From: Diadema setosum
Lineage: Eukaryota; Echinodermata; Echinoidea; Diadematoida; Diadematidae
Assembly (NCBI RefSeq): GCF_964275005.1
Contig: NC_092686.1
Location: 10,971,032 to 11,035,031 of the forward strand
Direction: 5' to 3'
Length of the DNA stretch: 64,000 nucleotides
Part shown: piece by piece, positions 1 to 12,834 of the stretch
How positions within the stretch are numbered: position 1 is the stretch's first letter
Layout: every line of letters starts with the position of its first letter
Program-made: the position numbers and the translations under genes
Notes under the pieces: model-generated
The model's input: the letters and a program-made list of their open reading frames with translations, nothing else
Database searches by the model: none
What the model was told of the DNA's origin: nothing

Positions 1-1603
1 TGTTACTGACTGAGCCATCATTGCCATTTCATGTGTCCTGACTATCGTGTAGTACAACGTAGGTGGCGATAGTTCATTCCCGAGCTAATGTTTATTCACT
101 CAGGCGAGCACGTTGCCAGCTTCATCGAACTCGTGACTTCCGTTATCTATCCTGTGTGAGCTCTATGCTTGTCCCATTGACGAGAGATCCCTGTACAAGG
201 GGGAGAGAAATAGATTAACTAGTATTCATATTCAAGGCAAATGTTCATGATAAACATAATAGTTCATATAAACGGGAATGTTTGTCCGCAGCTTGCCCGA
301 CACAGCAAAATCTACAGCTGGCCAGAAAGATTTCACATTATTATTGAAATAATGGTTACTTTGTGACTACTATAACATCAACACTTATATAGGTTTTCCC
401 GTTATTTTCAAACTTTTTTTTTTCATTCAATTTCATATTACCGTACTGGTAGTTTTATTTCATCCCGAGAAATCTGAAATATGCCAATCCTAGTTTCAAA
501 TTCTTCTTTTGTCGATCATTTTCGAACAAAGTCAATCCAATTTAGTAATGTGTCACACATTCACGTCCGATACAATTCAAATTCGTCCGTACAATTGCAC
601 ACGTAACATCCAAAAAAAAAATTCGTCTTTTAGCGGTCATTTTCGTCAAGTTTGCCTTCAAATTTATCTCATATCTTTTCTGTTGTAATTTCATACATTT
701 TTTCGTTTTTCCTGTAACCGTTCACTTTTCCACATTTTCCACATTTTACCGTTCACTTTTCCACATTTTATACACACACGTGTACCCCATCCCCAACACA
801 AAAACAGACACACAGACACATACACACGCACACACACACACACACACACATACAAACACACCCTACTCGGAGCACACACGGAGACAAACATAATTATTAT
901 GTACTGTCACACAAGCAAAAACAGTGATCCACGATTTCCAGGCACATAATAGATTAAAGACAATTTTACATGTGTAAAGTTTAAATGTCTTTTACTTTTG
1001 TTAATATTAAAACGGATTTTTTTTTTTTTTTAAGAAGATCGAATAAATAAATACATTTACTGCCTTCAAAATCATTGAAAAAAAATATATTGCAACAACA
1101 GGAAAACGTACGCCGCAAGACCATGTGTGCTACATACAAAAGACGCAAAAGCACCATAGAATCGAATCACTCGTATCCCATGGAACTCGTCTGCATAATG
1201 GTGTTCCACATAGGGACGGGGTTTAACCATCAGAAGGAGAGCAGAATTTGGCAAGATCATAACGCATGTTGTTGTTGTTGTTGTTGTTATTTGAATCTAT
1301 TTGGCGTTAATCATTCCTCGAGGAATATTTACGCCAAATCTATATTCATAAAATTTCTTTAAATTTCCAAATTTTACCCTAATATTTTCATTTTATTGCA
1401 AATAATTTAAAATTAATATATCATATCAAATCAAATAAATCTCCCTCACTGGCCTCGGTTCGAGTTGCCCAATCGACGATCGTATTTTCTGGCCAGCCCG
1501 GCTCGGTACCTTGAGCAGACTTCTCGGCAAGGAGGGGCATTTTGTTTCGTGCTCTTGTGGGGTCTTTATAACCCTCGATCAATCCGCATAGCAGATCATG
1601 TGG

Positions 1604-1668
1604 TAGCCTTTTGACAAGGCCCTCTCGCTGAATGATGGCTATAACGAGAGGGCCTTGGCAAAAGGCTA
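1604..1668. repeat. Hairpin, 24-bp arms
   Basis: The arms at 1604-1627 and 1645-1668 are reverse complements with one mismatch, around a 17-nt loop. It lies just upstream of the MITE at 1690. It could be a small fold-back remnant or a hairpin RNA; nothing decides between them. Confidence 0.7.
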
Positions 1669-1689
1669 ATCTTGTGGTTGCACGATATA

Positions 1690-1862
1690 CAGTCAACCTC
1701 GCCTACGCCGAATCCAACGGGACGTGAATTTCGACTCACCATTATAGAATCAGCACTTCCATAATTATGGCCATGGGGAGGGGGGGGGGGGGGTGGGGGG
1801 AGTTGTCTTCGACTTGGTCAATTTTCCATTGTAGGAGGTCGACCTATAGGGGAGGTTGACTG
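1690..1862. mobile_element. MITE, TIR CAGTCAACCTC, TA target
   Basis: The ends CAGTCAACCTC and GAGGTTGACTG are inverted copies, and TA precedes the left end (CA follows the right one). The interior has a long G-run and no coding capacity. A related copy lies at 40321-40475. TA targets and CAGT ends fit Tc1/mariner-pogo type MITEs; the assignment is inferred. Confidence 0.65.
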
Positions 1863-4599
1863 CACATAATTGTTTAGTATGAATGTAGGGCAGAGTTATG
1901 GGCTATCTCAGCCTCTCCCCCAGCAAACCAAGCTCAATTGAAAGAACCTCTCAGCCGCACAGCTATTGGGGCAACAGAGCCTTCGACATCAGTATAAGGG
2001 AGTTCATGGTTAGCGCATAATTATGTCTCATTTGACCCCTACACCACAGACTTTCAAATAACATGGAAAGGACCTGTGACAGAGCATTTTTTCGTTGAAG
2101 CATGCCACCTTTGTAATCAATGTCAATGCAATGAAATGCGTGTGAATCACTTTCACCTGTGCGTTCTAACAAGGTGAAACACACAACTTAACATTCCAAA
2201 TCCTCACTTGCCTGAGGATTCTTTTCGTTTGAAAGTCAATGGCAAATACACAAACATTCTCATTTGACCTTTATTTTGCACATGCGCAAATCGCAACCGT
2301 GAACTCCCTTATTCTCTGGACCCAAGCCTTGGAAACTCAAGCCCTTCCTCGATAGATCAGGAATGCAGAATCTTTAACATGCTTCATGACTTAGACCTAT
2401 CTGAATAATCTGAATACTTACCTTTTCCCCGCTACGCCTTCCAAAACAATAGTGCTTGATCCTTGAGTCGGGATAATTGAAATTAAATATCCTATACATC
2501 ACGGCTGAACAGTTGAAGTTGGAGACATTCCAGATCAAGAAAGATGGATACCGGCGCTATACAAGAAGCCATCATCATCATCTCTCGAGCGCGAGAAGAG
2601 ACTTTTTTCTTCTAATTCTTCTCTGGCTGTGGACGGGGCTCCACTGCTGAGTAAACACCCTCGATCAATCCGCTCTCTCCGGATATATTCAACCCCCGAT
2701 GCAACCCTTGCCTCGTCATGTTTACGGAGGGAGTGTGGTGCAGTGGAGGTTCTTATATCTATGGTTGAAAAGACGTACGGGGGATGGGGGGGGGGGGGGG
2801 GGGCTACTGTGTGCCTCATAATAAGTGTTCCGGATGAATTCTTTCTTTCTCTCTCTCTCTCTCTCTCTCTCTGATTCACGTTATGTATTCTGTGCATAAA
2901 CAAAATCCGTGGATCTCCGCACCAATACAGGTACACGGTGCAGCAATTCTGCACGGAATCGACAATATGCATATCAACAGATGCAAAAACAGCAGCAAGC
3001 GCTCGTTAGGTGACGAGGCTGGCCAATATTTTGAGAAGGGCCAAAATCTTATTTGTGCGCCTCTGTAAACGTAACTCTAAACGGCTTCCTCCCGAAGTGC
3101 AAACACAGTATTAAAAAGCCCCTTCAAGCTCAGAATGTATGGAATATCGTATCTATTTTCATATATCCTAGTACGTGCAAAAGACCGATCTCGCAGCACA
3201 TCACACTGCAAACGCGCCATCATTCAAACCCAATGGCGTCTTTCGCTGTGACAGCTCCTGAGGTGTAGGCAACCTACATCGGACGGACAATCGGGGGTTG
3301 CTTGCATGAATCCACTGGGCTCGATCAAAACAATCCTAACCATTAATCGTTTGTAATACCGAGAAGGTTCAAAAGATGGAGTTCCAACTGGCTATATCAT
3401 TCAAACAGCTGCCGCTTTTCTTTCAGGATGCACAAAAGAATTCTATATTGTTATATACGTGCATTAATTTTGTGCCTTCGATAACCGGGGTTCGATGTCG
3501 CCGTCGTTCTGAGCAATCTGAAGATTCATTTTTACCGCGAACATGATATCGGGTATATTTTGCTTTTATATTTCAAGCTCCGGTTAAACTTCACCTAACG
3601 ATAAAGCTAATAATATAAAAGTGAATCATACCCAATGTTCAAAAGTGAAAATCTGAGCTGTAGTAGTGGACGTATTTAAACTTGTACCCTCCTGAAAGCC
3701 GATTTAATCACCGTAAATCGGCAAATAACATTTCTCGTAAAGTACTGTAGTCGGAAAGTTTCCGATTATTTCCGACCAATTCCGACAAATGCAACTGGTA
3801 TGATATTGGCCTATATAATCAAGTATAGCTTCTTTTTAATTTGATTTGTCAGATTAATGTCCAGACATAAAATATCATGCAGTGGAGTAATTTTCATTCT
3901 TATTTCAAAAATATTTGCGCAAATTCTTTGTCTTTATTACGCACCGATGCCTATACCGCTCATCTTTTAAAAGTAGGGATGGCGAATGTAATTATACCAT
4001 CATAGAGACAATGATTTTCCTGAAGATTTTAGAGAGTGGCTGCGGTATGGCTATTACGCAATGAGACATGAATCCATTAATTGTTTTCCTTATTTGTAGG
4101 GGAAGAATCAGTTTGGCACAACCTTCAAATATTCTTGAGTGACGGCATCGAACATGGGAGCACAGGGGAATAAGACTTTGACTCTTTCAGTCGAGGCTCC
4201 TTAGCCTAATTCATCGTCCTGATACACAACTGCTTTTACACATTCAAACGCGCATGTTTGAAGCGTTAAGAGAAAGACAGTTCGAAAAGTGGAACATGGT
4301 AGAAGAGGTTTCTGATAACGATCAGAAAGGGGCCAACTACATTCCCAATGAGAAGAGGGAAGAGCCAACGGAAATACCGAGTAGTGGTGCTCGGGCAGTA
4401 TTCGGCTTCCCTTTGAACTTGCACGCTAATATTGCTTAATATTAAAACGCCGTTATAAAACCCGCGGCACGAGGGCTAATAGTCTAGTAATGATGTACTG
4501 GTATAAGTGGGAGCGTTCGTCCCATCGATGAGCAGGTGTTTCATTAGACAGAAAGTGGGGTTCATAAAATATTTTGTATTCTTATTTTACATTTCTATT

Positions 4600-5495
4600 T
4601 TTTATGCATTCAAATGACAAGAATGATAATGTTGAGATTATTGAGACAGTCAAAGAGGAAAAGGATCTTGGGGTGTTCTTTTCTCCTAACTTCAATTTTA
4701 CTCTTCATGTAGGCCCACACAAAGTAGCTGCAAAGGTGAATAAAGTACTTGGTCTGATCATCAAAAGGACTTTTACTCATCTGATGACAGGGAAGTGTTT
4801 GTCCTACTGTATAAGGCCCTTGTTAGACCGCTCTTGGAATATTGCTCTTGTGTATGGAACGAACTTTCAAAGAGTGATGCAAAAAAAAAAAAAAAAAAAA
4901 AACCCAAAACAAAACAAAAACAAAACTTGAATCGGTTCAGATTATCAATGGGTTACTAAGAGCGAATAGCTCCCTCACCCTAGCCGCACTATACATTGGT
5001 AAACTATGCGGCGCTTCAGTGAGTTCAGTAAGTTCAGAGGAGAGCAACAAAGTTGGTATCTGAAGTTAAATCGTTGTCATCGAGAGACTCAAGTATTAAG
5101 GGATTCCATCCCTAGAGTATCGACGAAAACGTTCAGATGGTTCAAGTGTTCAAGATTTTGTATAAAATGGAAGACTTTGATCCAGCTGTTGTCTTTTTTG
5201 TTATCCATGGTCAAGTTACAGGCGGTCATAAGTTTAAGTTGTATAAAGGGAGCTAGGTGTCGAACTAGTAAAAGGTTCTTTCAGTCAGAGAGTGAGCTGT
5301 CGAGGCAACATCAGTTAACAGCTTCAAGTCTAAGCTCAATGATCACTGGAAACAGAAACATAACAAATTTAATCCAGATTGCATGTGACCATCCCGTGGA
5401 TTGTACATCACATGGGACTCCTCAGGCTCAGGATTGAATCCTTTGAATGACCCTCTACAAGTCTTCAACTTACTGGGCGTCATCGTAGGTAATTC
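4600..5495 (+). mobile_element. Decayed CR1/L2-group LINE fragment
   Basis: From about 4600 the plus strand reads EEKDLGVFFSPNFNFTLHV followed by NKVLGLIIKRTF, the thumb/post-RT part of CR1/L2-group reverse transcriptases. The similarity then moves to other frames (VLLYKALVRPLLEYCSCVW near 4800-4850, IQVFKILYKMEDFDP near 5140), so several frameshifts are present. A poly-A/CAAAA tract interrupts it at 4880-4926. The tail at 5440-5492 (CTCTACAAG, TTCAACTTACTG, GGGCGTCATC, TAGGTAATT) recurs at 31020-31070, which marks it as the LINE 3' end. It is non-functional. Confidence 0.75.
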
Positions 5496-6295
5496 AGGCA
5501 AATTACTTTTATGGCTTTCCTCCGTGATTGAAGCCAGACGTAGTCTCGGCTGAACATCCCCCACGACAAGATACAGACCGATCTTTGATCTTTCGGTGAA
5601 GTGTTTATGCGGTACCATCCCCAACCAGGCGCGAGGGAAACTATATACATATTTAGGAGTAAAAGGTGTCTATGAGCAATGTGTTATAACGTGTGTTTTT
5701 CTTCTTTTTCTTTTTCTTCTTCTTCTTCAATATCAAGCCGAATATTCTCTAGGTCTAGATCTGTCTATGTCTGGATCTGTATGTTGCGCGTTTGTGATCA
5801 TACATGTTGCGCGTTTGTGATCATATTCATATATGTAAAAAGTTTCATTTGTACTGATGTTGGAATAACAAACGCCAATACGCAGAAAACAAATAAAATC
5901 GCTATTCTACGATACAGAGCTTCCGAGCCATTTAGTTTACATATAACATTTAATACACTGGATTTGTTTACTGGCATCATAAGACATTTTTGGTTTTATA
6001 CTATACAGTCTACAGTGATGCCCCTTTTTGCATTGCCACGGCCGCCTGGCTGGCCTGAGGAACGGAGCGACCGCCAGTGCTGACCCGTACCCATGTCCAT
6101 CTTCGATGCATTCGCTGTGCACTACTACGGCTATGCTGCGACGACAGTGACGACAACTTCTCGCGCTTTACAATCCAGACCTTTCCGTTCCGTTCCGTTC
6201 AATCGCTTAGATCTGCAACTATCGGGCTCTGAAGAAGTGGATTAGCCAGAGAGGGGCTGATTTCATTGACGGGAGCCACTGATAACTGTAACAAC
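5496..6295. other. Spacer and probable GTF3C6 promoter/5' UTR
   Basis: No gene was found in 5496-6100. The last 180 bases before the GTF3C6 start are comparatively CpG-rich (around 6140-6200) and presumably hold the core promoter and 5' UTR. No TATA box stands out. Confidence 0.4.
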
Positions 6296-9200
6296 ATGGC
6301 AGATATCCGTGACAATGACTGGATCGAGGAGGTAAGCTAATAAAAAGGAGATCTAACACCAGTTGTAGTGGGAACCTCGACCTCGTCTTAATTTTCAAAC
6401 ATTGAATCGAACGTGTGGGACCACAATATACGCTATCTCCACGTTTGCCGAATCTATCAAATGTTTATAAGCTATTAACGTTAATCAGTCTTAAGACGAA
6501 CAGCGTTGAATGTGTGAAAACTCACCCCTATCTGCTGTGCCTCCACACGTGTATACCCCAGGTGAAGTTACACTTAAACCACAGCCACAGGTATAGCAAA
6601 ATATTCTCTACCCGAACGCAACCCGAACGCTACGCACCTCGTCAATCAGCAGAGCAGAGCGAGCGTCGAGCGGTCATGTCCGGCTCAGAGTTGAACATTG
6701 AACTTGCAGATTTACCGTTAGATAGGTGTACAAATTTGCATGTAGAACAAACATGGAAACGCTTTCTGCTTACTAGTCTGTTCCAACACTACCATACCAT
6801 TAACAAGTGCAAATTGCAAATTTAATTTGGTTATGGTATGCTGGTGTAAGGTAAAGGGTTTAGTTAGACATAGCTAGATTAGCAATGACCATTTTGACTT
6901 GTATTCAGTCATATTAAACTTGTCTTCAGTGTGAAAATTTTTATGGTGGGCCATGAGCTTGTCTATTGTTTCGGTCTTTCTTCTGGCTATCCCTGCAATG
7001 CAAGTGGCAAACTTCACCATATGATCCCTTGCTTTTACAATTATCCATGCAAAGTTAAATGTATTCCGCAAACTTAATTCCAGTGCTTGGTTAAGATGGA
7101 TTCCTTTGTTTTGTCAAATGATTTTCACCAGCTGTTGTACGCTAACTGGTACCACTTGTCTTTCTATACTATCAAAAAAATAAAAATCTCCTTATTTGAA
7201 AACGAAATTTTCCCTGTTGAGTTGCTGGGATGTTGGTCATTAAAGTGACTTGTCTTCAGTGTGAAAAAAAAGAACTCCAAAATTGTGTTCCTTGGCTAAT
7301 GGGATTTTTTTTTTTTCTGTCCTAGATAGATGATGTGTTGATAGCAAGACCATATCCAGGGATGCATAATAATGAAACATAGAGATAATAAACTATGATT
7401 TTGCCAAAGTATGAATATTAATATCTGTCACCTTACATAGGGAATATATTCTAGTGATGCAGTAATCATGTCACCAATTCAGGCTTGTGTATTGAAATAT
7501 CCATAAAGTGCTGCAGTAGATTGTATTGTAGCAAGAATTTGCTTCAAATTTTCAAGTAATTGTTAGTTGTTCTCCTACTCCTATTAGATGTACTGTGATG
7601 CTTTAAATTACTTGTGAGGGCAAAGTTTTTTTTGTGTGTTTGTTTTGTGTAGGGTTTTTTTTTTTTTTTTCTTTTTTTGGCATTTGTGGTCTGGTTTCTC
7701 TTGACCCTTTTTCTCTTCCACTTCCTCTTCCTCTCCCCAATCTCTCTCTTTCCTATAATGAAGGAACATCTGGTTCTTGTCGAGCTTTCTGGTGTGGCGG
7801 ATGATCAGAACTTTGCCAAGTCCAAAAAGGAGTGTAAAATTCTGGTGAGTATAGGTCTATGCTTCTATCAAGGGCAGGAGAAGAACAACGAGCTGGCTCA
7901 GCTGGTTGTGTGTCTACCTCACCATCATCAGTGGGTTCAGGGTTCAAGGCTCATTGACAGCCAGCTTAACCAATGTGTGCATGAACATGCCACCTCCTCT
8001 ATTATATGGCGAAGGTGTATGACAGTATACCAACAACTTTGTGCAAAAATTCTGCCCTGTAGATGACTAAAAAACAGGTTTACTTACTTGGATTTACTAG
8101 GGTGTAAAGATGTAAAACAGTGCTTATTTTGCCCCTCCAGATATTACTTCAGTCCTCTGACATGGGTTGTAAAGGATAGCTCTGAACTGATTAACACTTG
8201 TTGCTATGATGCTGTGTCTGGTAAGGTTTGCCAATTGTTACATTTTTGAACAGATAGAGGCTTGTAATGTAACATTATACAGCATGTGGCTCTAGGTTTT
8301 CTCACTTTGATACTGCGGCCTCTGGTTCTGGAACTGCTACCAATTGGAAAAATTGATAGAGCTAGATCAATTGAAAGATTGATTGAGAGTCACACCTCAT
8401 GCACTGTGGCAATGCTTCCTCATGTTTCACATAGAGTGGAGTGAATGTATGGTGTTTTATTCCTTCTCAAAACATTTGTTTGTTACAAATGCCAAGTTTT
8501 CAACTTATCAAAGGGGAACTGCTGGAGAAGTGATAATCAGGGAATGCAGCGAATGGTACATGTATCTACAATGCATGTCGTGTCATCTCCCCCCCCCCCC
8601 CCCCCGCACACACAAACACACACACACAATACACATACTGGGGGTTTCAAACCTGTTTAGATACCAGTAGCCACTTTTTGTAGACTATCAAAGAACATCC
8701 AATACAGTCAGGTTACTGTGTAAAATAATATCATTGTCTGCATTTTAAATCTTAATAGCCACTCCATACAAGCTGATGCTACAGACTTATCAAAGCATGG
8801 GCAAATTTGGCAGTCAACTGTTAATGATTAACCCATGTCAGATACGAAAATACCATTTTACTACCAAAGACAGGATGATATATATAAATAATCTGTGGCA
8901 AATGATGGTCATGTGTTGATGGAAAGTGATTGGACAAAACAAGGAAATGGATCAGAATTATGACAGTGATGTATTTGTTTCGATTTCTTGTTACAGGGTA
9001 TCGAGACGGATAAACCAGTCTTGCAAGTTGGCAACTCTGTCTTCCAAGGAGAATACAAGAAGGCCGTTGGCACCATTGTAATTTTTGAAGGAGGTAGACG
9101 AGTTTCTCTCCTCTGTTTTTTTTTTTTTCTTGCAGTCTCCTGATCATTTGATTATTATAGCAAATCACTTCCTGGCTTCTGCTGTTTGAAACACCAACAT

Positions 9201-11051
9201 GAACATACATGTAATATGACTTGTTTTCCCATAGAGCATTCAACGTTGCATAAAACTTACCGTTGAATTTCAATGGTAACTACCGTCAAAATTAGGCGTC
9301 ACAGCCAATCAGCATCAAGGATTATAAAATTTACCGCTAATTTGAAGACTTACCGCTAGAAAGGAGCGGTAAGTCCAGCGGTAAGGGTTTTATGCAACAG
9401 GGCAGTGCACTCCCATTATAACAAACACGGTTATAACAAAATTCTGGTTACAATGAAGTAAAAATTAGGCCGCAACATTATCAGCTCTATGTTCTTTTAT
9501 TGTCTATTTATTTGGTTATAACAAAATTTCAATATAGCAAAACAAAAAACTGCCCGTCCCGAAGACTTTGTTATAACTGGAGTCCACTGTATTTTGCAGC
9601 CTAGTAAGTTTGAGACATGTATCTAGTAGATGAAGCAAAGAAAAACAGGAAACAGCAAAGCCTGAACACGTAATACTGTACACGTGAGCAAAGTGTAATT
9701 TTCATGTCTTCTGTTCTTTCAGTTGAATTGATTAATCATCTACCCCTTTGTGTTTTGAAGCATTAATAAGGGTTTCAGCTTTGTATAATTACCCAATATT
9801 CTGTATTATTTCAAAATTGCCTATTGTGGGTAATACATGTATCTCTTATGGCTCAAGCCAAGCTGTGATTTTTGAGTAAGTGTCATGTATGCCATGGTAA
9901 ATTCAGTGAATACTAGTATCATGCCAACAGGGTTAACTTATCACCAATCTCTACAATTTTATTTCACTTTGCTCCTACTGCAGATGATGAGGGCAAGAAC
10001 TGGAAGTACAAATGCTGTACCCACAACAACTGGAAATGAAGCGAGTCTTCTTGCAGCCAAAGGAAACCAGTTCAGGTAGGGGGAAACAACGCCCTTTTGA
10101 TTTTCAAAGGACAGCTGTTGAAAAACAAAAATGGGTTTCCTTCTGTAATGTAAAATATATCAGATTAATTTGTAATGTCATTTATTCTTCTGAAGTAGGT
10201 TCCATGTGAAGCTACACTCACAGAATCATAACATTCATAACTTATAAGTTTTATGCAATTTCTCCTCACTTATTTCGACTTTATCAACTGATTTTTTCAT
10301 TACTGCTAGTATGGTACTGAGCTGCTAATTCAATCTTGTTTTCATGTACCAACTGACAAAGATCTGCATGGCAAGAGGCAACCAAGGTTCTTGCAATGTT
10401 TTCTTCAAGTGATCTGGCTTGCTCTAGCTTGCATTAGCTTCAGTAAGAGGAACCATGGTTACTTTTGTGATTAAAAAGAAAATGGGAAACTAGAGGTCAG
10501 TGTATTGTAAAACTGATTTGTCCTGTGGGATGTGCATCATTAGCATACTTACAAGAGTTGGGATGAGGCATGACATCACATAAGAATGAATTTGCAACCA
10601 GTGCAGAAAACGTTACAGCAGTACATAAGTGAACTTTTCACAAAATTAGGTACTGTAAACATCCATCTTTTTGTATACATAAAACACATTCGCGGGTTCT
10701 TGAATTCGCGCTGCACGACTGTCGGCCCATTTAAAATGTGCAGAAAAAATTGTGAAGATATCTTTGCAGATTTTAGAATTCGCGCTAGCCAAAAGTAGCA
10801 TGAAATGTGCAAAAATTTATGTGGTTATAGTACCATATAGATCCTTTTGACTATGGTCCCAACATCAAAAATGGTGTCATGGTTGCATTTCCTGTTCTAA
10901 TGCATGCATACACATTGTGATCAAAACCATATTTGTTGTTGTTTTTGTTCTTTTTTCCAAACATTTCTGGTTATTACATACAGATGAAGCCCAGGCTGAT
11001 GGGGAATCACAAGCTCCCATGGAAACAGAGGATGCAAAGGATGACACCTGA
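6296..11051 (+). CDS. GTF3C6: General transcription factor IIIC subunit 6
   Basis: Subunit of TFIIIC, the factor that binds tRNA-type internal promoters for RNA polymerase III. Coding exons: 6296-6331, 7764-7844, 8997-9093, 9984-10075 and 10984-11051, all with GT-AG borders and matching phases (0, 0, 1, 1). The start MADIRDNDWIEE runs into EEHLVLVELSGVADDQ, then GIETDKPVLQVGNSVFQGEY and TIVIFEG, matching the human protein (QLVLVELSGI, LGIDTERPILQV, GEYEDTLGTCVIFE). Exon 4 reads KYKCCTHN and then loses frame by one missing base near 10028-10029; with one extra A the alignment continues to MKRVFLQPKE. This is probably an assembly error in an A run, though a real mutation is possible. The product is about 124 residues, shorter than the human ~213 because the acidic C-terminal tail is short. 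The 3' UTR has AATAAA at 11690-11695. Confidence 0.9.
8588..8633. repeat. Composite (C)n(CA)n simple repeat
   Basis: A C homopolymer runs directly into CA repeats, in GTF3C6 intron 2. The same arrangement recurs near 11587-11628 and 26937-26960. Confidence 0.85.
9245..9398. mobile_element. MITE, TIR GTTGCATAAAAC
   Basis: The ends GTTGCATAAAAC and GTTTTATGCAAC are inverted copies. Further inside, TTACCG and CGGTAA motifs repeat in both orientations, giving a fold-back of about 154 bp in GTF3C6 intron 3. There is no coding capacity and the superfamily is undetermined. It abuts the next MITE. Confidence 0.75.
9402..9592. mobile_element. pogo-like MITE, CAGTGCACTCCC family
   Basis: It starts CAGTGCACTCCCATTATAAC and ends GTTATAACTGGAGTCCACTG. 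It belongs to the family of the longer copy at 12297-12834 and the copy at 42733-42915. CAGTG ends and repeated GTTATAAC motifs are typical of pogo/Tigger-type MITEs. Confidence 0.75.
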
Positions 11052-11595
11052 TCACAGGAAGACTAAACTTTCGCCCCTCGTGATGGGAATTGACTGTTAC
11101 GGCACTTTCAAATCACTTCTGCTGCACCATAAATTCCCTCTCAATGCAGAAATATGTGACACTGATTGTATGTATTTTCAGTTGGCTGCATCTGATGAAA
11201 AATGGCCGAGAAAGATCAAGGAGCAGTCTGCATAATTAATGAGGATATTCACTACAGTTCGTCAGTTCTGTGACCCAGAAAACCCTACATGGCAAGGTCA
11301 TTCAATTTGTCCTTTTAAAATCTGGTCAGACCATTAAAGGTGTTCAAAGAAATGGAAGTAGAAAGAAGTAGAAGTCTCATTAATGGTGTGAACATGTACT
11401 TCAACTGAACTACAGTATGTAGTGTAGGTTGGTGATGCAAGTCTTTAAACACCTGCTTTTATTTCGTCTGACAGATTAAGATGCTGTGTGTGTACATTCA
11501 CATACTCCTTAGGTTTGAGGAGAATATGTTTCTGATACCAATATCCGGGTGAATGTTTCTATGTTGTGTACGAGTTCATTCTACTTCTTTATGCC

Positions 11596-11627
<32 letters not shown>

Positions 11628-11720
11628 GTGTGCAGGTCTACCCACACTATAGCATGCTCCACAGCATCTGTCTTGTCGAACGTTGTCCAAATAAATATAG
11701 ATGTATGCACATTGAAGACT
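11052..11720 (+). other. GTF3C6 3' UTR
   Basis: This follows the stop codon and ends near the poly-A signal AATAAA at 11690-11695. It contains a (C)n(CA)n repeat near 11587-11628. The exact cleavage site is inferred. Confidence 0.55.
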
Positions 11721-12296
11721 GATATGTGTCTACTGGTATTAAATGTGAAAAGATCTATGTTGTGATGACAAGTGGTTTGTTACTTTTCATTGTTTCAGGA
11801 TATCAAAATGTAATCTGTAAGGTGATATAATGCATGTGTCCATCATTTATTGAAATTGTCGAGATTTTTAACACAGTTCACCCCACTCCTAAACCATTTT
11901 ATCACGTCTTGAGAATGGATGCAGAGCCATTACAATGAGACTTTGCACAAAAGAGTGCATGGGTGAGTCAGATCTTGTAAACATAAGGCACATGCATCAA
12001 AGTGTGTGTAAAAAAAAATGTCACTGTCGAAAGGGTTCGCAACAGTTGTGAAAACATGCCTACCAATAATTGACGTAACACCTCAAAATGAATAACACTT
12101 CCAATTTTGGTGCCATCCCCCTGCAGAAAGAGTATGATATGTGTACATAACTTAATATTGTGACCTCATCTTAATCATGTACATGTAAATGTTACAGAAT
12201 TTTACGTTAATTGACTGCATAATAGCTGACAAAGTACTTTATTGTGTATTTAATTGACATTGTCATGAAGTACATGAAGAGCACACAAAATAGGTA

Positions 12297-12834
12297 CAGT
12301 GCACTCCTGTTACAACGAACACGGTTATAACGAAATTTCGTTATAACGAAGTAAAACTTCTGGTCCCAAAATTATCGCCATTAATGTCTACGGTACGAAA
12401 TTCGCTTATAACGAACACGGTTATAGCGAAATTTTCGTTATAACGAAGTCTTTTCCCAGCCCCACGGACAAAGAAAAATAAAAGAAATGTGCTCCGTTAT
12501 AACGAAATGCGGATCGCTTTCGAAAATACGTACCGGAACAAGCATGGGCGAACGCTTCACATCATGCTGTGTTCGCTCCGTGAGTCACGCACAGTTTCCG
12601 TCAATTTTATGCTCTCTTTAATGTGATTATCCAAACGAAATTTAAAAGGTACAGTGTACCATCCCGTTTCACATAGCTGCACAGTGTAAGACGAGTATTC
12701 AACAAACAGAACATGATATATGCGTGGTTTCCTTGGTTTTGTTATATATTGTATTTGTTCGGTTGTAACAAAATTTCGTTATAACGAAAGAAAACTGCCG
12801 GTCCCGAGCATTTCGTTATAACGGGAGTGCACTG
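12297..12834. mobile_element. Non-autonomous pogo-like element, 538 bp
   Basis: The ends CAGTGCACTCCTGTTAC and GTTATAACGGGAGTGCACTG form inverted repeats, flanked on both sides by TA, the expected target duplication. The interior has many GTTATAACGAA motifs in both orientations and no long open frame. This is the longest copy of the family in the window. Confidence 0.85.

Larger units (their letters stand above)
1..4570. other. Non-coding stretch, no gene recognised
   Basis: No open frame here resembles a known protein and none shows a convincing exon structure. The stretch holds a (CA)n tract near 820-850, a hairpin at 1604-1668, a MITE at 1690-1862, G-runs near 1780-1799 and 2789-2801, and a (CT)n tract at about 2846-2872. 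The remainder is AT-rich and featureless to my reading. Confidence 0.6.

Noticed and set aside
2535-2972. 145-codon open frame on the minus strand
   Set aside because: It runs through (CT)n and G homopolymer repeats, which explains its Arg/Glu and Pro runs.
4863-4930. Poly-A tract as a LINE or retrogene tail
   Set aside because: LINE coding similarity continues on both sides, so it is an internal insertion or expansion and not the 3' end.
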